Part shown: positions 7,294 through 10,339 of the stretch, one piece after another
How positions within the stretch are numbered: position 1 is the first letter of the stretch
Layout of the letters: each line of letters starts with the position of its first letter
From: CAYYNP01 sp964472545
GTDB lineage: Bacteria > Planctomycetota > Planctomycetia > Pirellulales > Thermoguttaceae
Length of the DNA: 10,339 nt
Direction: 5' to 3'
Assembly: GCA_964472545.1 (NCBI GenBank)
Contig: CAYYNP010000337.1
Coordinates: forward strand, 1 to 10,339
Translations under genes and position numbers: made by a program
Notes under the pieces: generated by a model
The model's database searches: none
Told to the model about the DNA's origin: nothing
What the model saw: the letters and a program-made list of their open reading frames with translations, nothing else

Positions 7294-7815
7294 CTACCGA
7301 ACGACCAGCGCCACCAGACAGGCCGCCAGCGTCGACCCGGCCGAGAGCATCATCCCCAGCAGCACCAGGCACCCGCAGGCCCGGCTGAAGCGTTGTACGC
7401 GGGTAAGCCCGCGCTCGCCGGTGACCACCATCCGCTGGGCTTCGACGCGGGCGACGGCGTCTTCGATCGTCTCGCCGTGGCGGGCGGCGGCGGCCCGGAT
7501 GGCGTGGAAGTAGAGTTCTTCGGCCAGGCGGCGTTCTTCGGCCGAAAGCCGGGCCGGACCGGTCGCGATCTCCGGCACGAGGCTGTTGCGGGCGATGTTT
7601 TCGGCCTGCTGGTCGGTCAGATCGAGCCCCAACTCGTCGGCCACGGCGGCGGCCGTCTCGGCGCGGATCGTGACCAGGCACGAGTAGAAGACCCAATCGT
7701 GGGTCCGCTCGTCCTTGAGGTCTTCGAGCGAGACGCCCAGCCGATCGGCCTGCTCGAAGAACCGCTCCGTGCTCATCTCCTGGTAGAACATCAGATCTGC
7801 TGGGTCAGCACTCAT
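7294..7815 (-). CDS. small hypothetical protein with a C-terminal membrane anchor
   Basis: A 173-residue protein that I do not recognise. The N-terminal part is acidic and helical (DLMFYQEMSTERFFEQADRL, then ERTHDWVFYSCLVTIRAETA, then RLAEELYFHAIRAAAARHGE). The C-terminus is a hydrophobic stretch of about 27 residues, ending in LVALVVR, consistent with a tail anchor facing the cytoplasm. I chose the ATG at 7815 because the frame upstream becomes Arg/Pro-rich and passes through what looks like a promoter. The ribosome site is weak (GGGA), and an in-frame ATG eight codons later is an alternative. The last three residues and the TAG stop lie inside the final unit of the 40-base repeat array, so the original C-terminus may have been altered. 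It converges on the CHAT gene and lies downstream of the transporter. Confidence 0.7.
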   Translation of the reverse strand: MSADPADLMFYQEMSTERFFEQADRLGVSLEDLKDERTHDWVFYSCLVTIRAETAAAVADELGLDLTDQQAENIARNSLVPEIATGPARLSAEERRLAEELYFHAIRAAAARHGETIEDAVARVEAQRMVVTGERGLTRVQRFSRACGCLVLLGMMLSAGSTLAACLVALVVR

Positions 7816-7888
7816 GGGTGTGTATCCCGGCCAACGTGTCTTGGCCAACGTATCCCGACGTGACCGGCAACCCGCCCGAAAGCCGTCT

Positions 7889-7918
7889 ATTGTGGGCGGA
7901 ATGCACACCCGATGGCAA
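7889..7918 (-). promoter_or_regulatory. candidate promoter of the membrane-anchored hypothetical gene
   Basis: On the minus strand TTGCCA (7918-7913) and CACAAT (7894-7889) are separated by 18 bases. This would start RNA about 65 bases before the ATG at 7815. The leader contains two copies of GGCCAACGT (7829-7837, 7843-7851) and two of GTATCCCG (7822-7829, 7850-7857), of unknown meaning. Confidence 0.3.
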
Positions 7919-8040
7919 GGGGCGGCGGCGAGAAAACGGGCCGGTTGGGGGTGGCCGGGCGGGGATTTCGACGTCACCCGCGGAATCGGTCGATCGCGTC
8001 CAACCTGCCGCGTGTCCCATTTGCCCCCCATTTGAGTTGG

Positions 8041-9135
8041 CTACGCCGGATCAACCTCGACCGGTCGGTCGATCATCACCACGCCGGCGATCGTCACGCA
8101 GACGCCGAGGATCAACCAGACGCTGGGCGGCTCGGCAAACCAGATCAGGCCCGCTAAGGCGGCCATGGCGACCTGCGACGCGTTGAGCACGTTAACCTGG
8201 ACCACGGTGGTCAATTCCAGCCCTTTGGAGATCGCCAGAAAGGCGATCAGGTTCAGCGTGCCGGCGGCGAGCATCCAGGCGAGTTGGATTGGGGGGGTGT
8301 TCACCAGCGCGGGGATGCCGAGCCGGTAAATGCTCAGGCCGCCGAGGGAGATGACGCCGGTGACCGTGACGAAGAAGACCACCGTGCCGATGTTGGTCGA
8401 GCCGGAGACCGTGTGCCGGATGGTGATCGTCAGCACCGAGTAGATCGCCCCGGCCAAGCAGGCCGCGGCCACGGCGGCGGCGACCGTCAGCGGACCGTGG
8501 GCGTCGGGCTTGGCGGTGGTTGCCTCGGTGGCGTCATCGCCGTCATCGGTTACGGCTGCGGCGGTGGATGCCTCCGACGGGGCCTGCCTGGCGACGTCGG
8601 CGGCCACGCCCAGCAGCGGCAGCGAGGCCAGCAGCACGCCGATGGCCGCCATCGAACGTCGCGAGACGCGCTCGCCGAGCACGACCCGGCCCAGCACCGC
8701 GCTGGCGGTGAGCATCACGCCGAAGATCGACGGCACGGCGATGGCCAGCCCCACCACACCCATCGCGAACTGCACACCCAAGTTGGCGCCCATCTGTACG
8801 GCCAGTCCGACGGCCAACAGGATCGCCAACGTTTTCGGCGGCGGCAGCACGGGCAGTCGACGCGCGGCGCGCCAGAGCAGCCACGGCCCGACCACGGCCA
8901 CGGTGACCAGTTCCTTGTTGCAGACGACCCACATCTCGTCGGCTTGTAGCTGGGCCAACTTGCGGAGGCAGACGTTGGCGCCGCTGTAGCCCAGGGCCGA
9001 AACAACACAACATGCCGTTCCGGCCACGGCCGGGCTGAGGCCGAACGGGCGGGTGCCAGGTGATGGGGGGGCGTCGGGATCGATGCGGCCGGGCGGCGGC
9101 GGATTGTCGGAGGCGGGGCGGTTCACGCGGCCCAT
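8041..9135 (-). CDS. EamA/DMT-superfamily transporter
   Basis: A 364-residue integral membrane protein with about ten hydrophobic helices in two halves, the layout of drug/metabolite transporters with duplicated EamA domains. The first half opens with ALGYSGANVCLRKLAQ and later has GLAIAVPSIFGVMLTASAVLGRVVLGERVSRR, the usual helix-4-to-helix-5 region ending in a charged turn. The second half ends with VNVLNASQVAMAALAGLIWFAEPPS and a terminal helix IAGVVMIDRP. Between the halves, at about 180-215, lies a long Ala/Thr/Asp-rich loop, unusual for the family. The N-terminus is a Pro-rich tail of about 40 residues. The ATG at 9135 is preceded by AGGG at suitable distance; the frame remains open to 9348 but that would run into the divergent gene. 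The substrate is unknown. The next gene on this strand is 225 bases downstream. Confidence 0.85.
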   Translation of the reverse strand: MGRVNRPASDNPPPPGRIDPDAPPSPGTRPFGLSPAVAGTACCVVSALGYSGANVCLRKLAQLQADEMWVVCNKELVTVAVVGPWLLWRAARRLPVLPPPKTLAILLAVGLAVQMGANLGVQFAMGVVGLAIAVPSIFGVMLTASAVLGRVVLGERVSRRSMAAIGVLLASLPLLGVAADVARQAPSEASTAAAVTDDGDDATEATTAKPDAHGPLTVAAAVAAACLAGAIYSVLTITIRHTVSGSTNIGTVVFFVTVTGVISLGGLSIYRLGIPALVNTPPIQLAWMLAAGTLNLIAFLAISKGLELTTVVQVNVLNASQVAMAALAGLIWFAEPPSVWLILGVCVTIAGVVMIDRPVEVDPA

Positions 9136-9232
9136 TCTACGCCCTGCGCGGCCGGGCCGACAGCCCTCGGCTTGCGAAACGGCCCGACGTCGGCGAGAAT
9201 CACGATCGAATGGCCGATTGACGAGGTGGCTG

Positions 9233-9239
9233 CGGAGGA
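9233..9239 (+). promoter_or_regulatory. ribosome binding site of URO-D-like gene B
   Basis: CGGAGGAGGATTGCG precedes the ATG at 9248, giving GGAGGAG about seven or eight bases upstream. It decides the start against the longer open frame from 9053, which would overlap the divergent transporter gene. Confidence 0.75.
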
Positions 9240-9247
9240 GGATTGCG

Positions 9248-10282
9248 ATGACCTCGCGCGAGCGAGTAATGACGGCGTTCGAACATCGAGAGCCCGATCG
9301 AGTGCCGGCCTGGTGCGGCGCGTCGGACGAGTTCTGGGCCAAGGCCAAGCGGGAATTGAGCCTCGACGACGAGGGTTTGAGGGTCCGCTTCGGCGACGAC
9401 TTTCGCCGGTTGTTTGCCCGCTATGTTGGCCCGGCCCCCGAGTTGCCGCCGGATGTGAATTCCCGAACGCCCTTTGGGATCGACCGCCATGGGATCGGCT
9501 ACGGCCAGCCCAAGTCGAACCCACTGGCCGAAGCCACGCTGGCCGAGGTTCATGACTACGCCTGGCCCGATCCGCAACGGATGGACGTCTCGCAGATTCG
9601 CGCCGACGCCGAGGCATATCGAGGAGAATACGCCATCCTCGGCGGCGACTGGTCGCCCTTCTGGCACGACCTGATCGACCTGCTCGGAATGGAGACCATG
9701 TATCTGAAGATGTACGACGAGCCGGAACTGGTCGACGCCGTGCTCGGGCATATCGTCGACTACTACGCGGCCGTTAGCCAGAACGTCTTCGATGCCGCCG
9801 CCGACGCGATCGACGTCTTCTTCATCGGCAATGACTTCGGCAGCCGCATGGGCTCGCTGCTGAGTGAAGAGATGTTCCGCCGCTTCATCCTCGCGCATTT
9901 GCGGCGGCTGGTCGACCTGGGACACGGCTATGGCTTGAAGGTGATGATGCACTGCTGTGGCGGCTTCGCCGAGTTGATCCCGCCGATGATCGAAATCGGG
10001 CTCGACGGCCTGCACGCCATCCAGCCCTGCTGCCGCGGCATGGACCTCAAGCGGTTGAAGGCCGACTTCGGCGCGAAGATCCTCTTCAACGGAGCCATCG
10101 ACTCGCAGCACGTGCTGATCGACGGCACGCCCGAGTCGGTACGCCAGCAAACCCGGCAGGTGATCGAGATTATGAAGCCCGGCGGAGGCTACGTCGCCGG
10201 CGCCAGTCACGACACGATCCTGGAGGAGACGCCGGTGGAGAACGTGCTGGCTATGTTCGACGCGATTCGGGAGTTCGGGTAG
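9248..10282 (+). CDS. uroporphyrinogen decarboxylase-like (MtaA/CmuA-type) protein B
   Basis: A 344-residue URO-D-superfamily protein, a divergent paralogue of protein A. It shares the N-terminal MTSRERVMTAFEHREPDRVP, the segment GNDFGSRMGSLLSEEMF, MMHCCGGF (H235, C236, C237), GLDGLHAIQP, NGAIDSQ and TPVENVLAMFDAI. At the C-terminal position where protein A has Cys343-His344, this protein has Ser320-His321, so it keeps the His but not the thiol. Other family members are corrinoid or cobalamin methyltransferases and demethylases; neither a corrinoid protein nor a reactivase gene is present in the window, so the partner must be elsewhere or the activity differs. It is transcribed divergently from the transporter across 112 bases, which must hold both promoters. 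After the stop there is a G-rich tract. Confidence 0.9.
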   Translation: MTSRERVMTAFEHREPDRVPAWCGASDEFWAKAKRELSLDDEGLRVRFGDDFRRLFARYVGPAPELPPDVNSRTPFGIDRHGIGYGQPKSNPLAEATLAEVHDYAWPDPQRMDVSQIRADAEAYRGEYAILGGDWSPFWHDLIDLLGMETMYLKMYDEPELVDAVLGHIVDYYAAVSQNVFDAAADAIDVFFIGNDFGSRMGSLLSEEMFRRFILAHLRRLVDLGHGYGLKVMMHCCGGFAELIPPMIEIGLDGLHAIQPCCRGMDLKRLKADFGAKILFNGAIDSQHVLIDGTPESVRQQTRQVIEIMKPGGGYVAGASHDTILEETPVENVLAMFDAIREFG

Positions 10283-10326
10283 TGGGGGAGGGGGGAGCGG
10301 GGAGTGCGGGGTGGGGAGTGGGGTGT
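10283..10326. repeat. G-rich tract downstream of URO-D-like gene B
   Basis: Immediately after the TAG the plus strand is nearly all G with single A, T or C interruptions. Runs of four to six G (GGGGG, GGGGGG, GGGG repeated) occur at least six times, so a G-quadruplex is possible in DNA and in the transcript. The composition resembles the complement of the C-rich tract at 1631-1709, both based on GGGAGT-like units. Confidence 0.75.
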
Positions 10327-10339
10327 TTAGCCGTCGCCG

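Larger units (their letters stand above)
6848..7307. repeat. tandem array of 40-bp hairpin repeats (broken by assembly gap)
   Basis: Direct units of exactly 40 bases carry the core CATCTTGCGGAGCAAGATG, an 8-base stem around a GGA loop, followed by ACTACCGAACTACCATCACGA. Cores start at 6879, 6919 and 6959, then after the gap at 7114, 7154, 7194, 7234 and 7274; a partial core ends at 7092. One inverted copy precedes them at about 6848-6876. The spacing between cores is constant and identical in sequence, so there are no spacers and this is not a CRISPR. Left units are almost identical, whereas right units vary (CAT/CGT, TACC/GACC, GACT/GGCT). The array lies between two convergent genes. Because 40 is not a multiple of three, it produces repetitive open frames in several frames that are not genes. 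Confidence 0.93.

Noticed and set aside
6848..7307. CRISPR array
   Set aside because: The whole 40-base unit repeats with no variable spacers, and no cas genes are present.
7158..7863. Three plus-strand open frames starting with MRSKM (7158, 7198, 7238)
   Set aside because: They start in successive 40-base repeat units, shifted by 40 bases, so they reflect the repeat period. Their downstream parts are antisense to the membrane-anchored gene.
8041..9013. Plus-strand frames opposite the transporter (for example 8284-8949)
   Set aside because: His/Asp/Arg-rich antisense translations of a membrane protein; shadows.
9136..9348. N-terminal extension of the transporter to 9348
   Set aside because: It would overlap the divergent URO-D-like gene B and reads as Arg/Ser-rich non-membrane sequence; AGGG precedes the ATG at 9135.

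Overview
The window looks like a chromosomal scaffold from a planctomycete, probably a Pirellulales-like lineage, and most likely a draft or metagenome assembly. This is inferred from several signs: high GC with long antisense shadow frames, two uroporphyrinogen-decarboxylase-like methyltransferase-family proteins within 10 kb, a YacL-type PIN protein, scarce Shine-Dalgarno sites, and a CHAT/NB-ARC/TPR giant protein. No rRNA, tRNA, phage, transposase or CRISPR feature was seen.

Layout, left to right. (1) 1-719, minus strand: 5' part of a four-helix membrane protein with a PIN nuclease domain, cut by the window edge. (2) 1036-1476, plus: small nucleoside 2-deoxyribosyltransferase-like protein. 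(3) 1723-2847, plus: URO-D/MtaA-like protein A, preceded by a C-rich tandem-repeat leader. (4) 2956-6839, plus: a STAND protein with CHAT protease, NB-ARC NTPase and TPR domains. It has a good promoter and ribosome binding site, but its reading frame is broken by one base near 6226-6231. (5) 6848-7307: an array of 40-bp tandem repeats, each with a short perfect or near-perfect hairpin. The array begins with one inverted copy and is interrupted by a 100-N assembly gap. (6) 7294-7815, minus: small hypothetical protein with a C-terminal membrane anchor, whose stop codon lies inside the last repeat. (7) 8041-9135, minus: EamA/DMT-type transporter. (8) 9248-10282, plus: URO-D/MtaA-like protein B, divergent from the transporter. 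A G-rich tract closes the window.

The genes do not form one obvious pathway. The most promising material is the CHAT-NB-ARC-TPR protein, a plausible abortive-infection or programmed-death switch, together with the hairpin repeat array between it and the convergent membrane-anchored protein. One stem pair in the array appears in three pairing states (A-U, G-U, G-C), which hints at selection on an RNA structure. Any functional link between the array and the CHAT gene is speculation.
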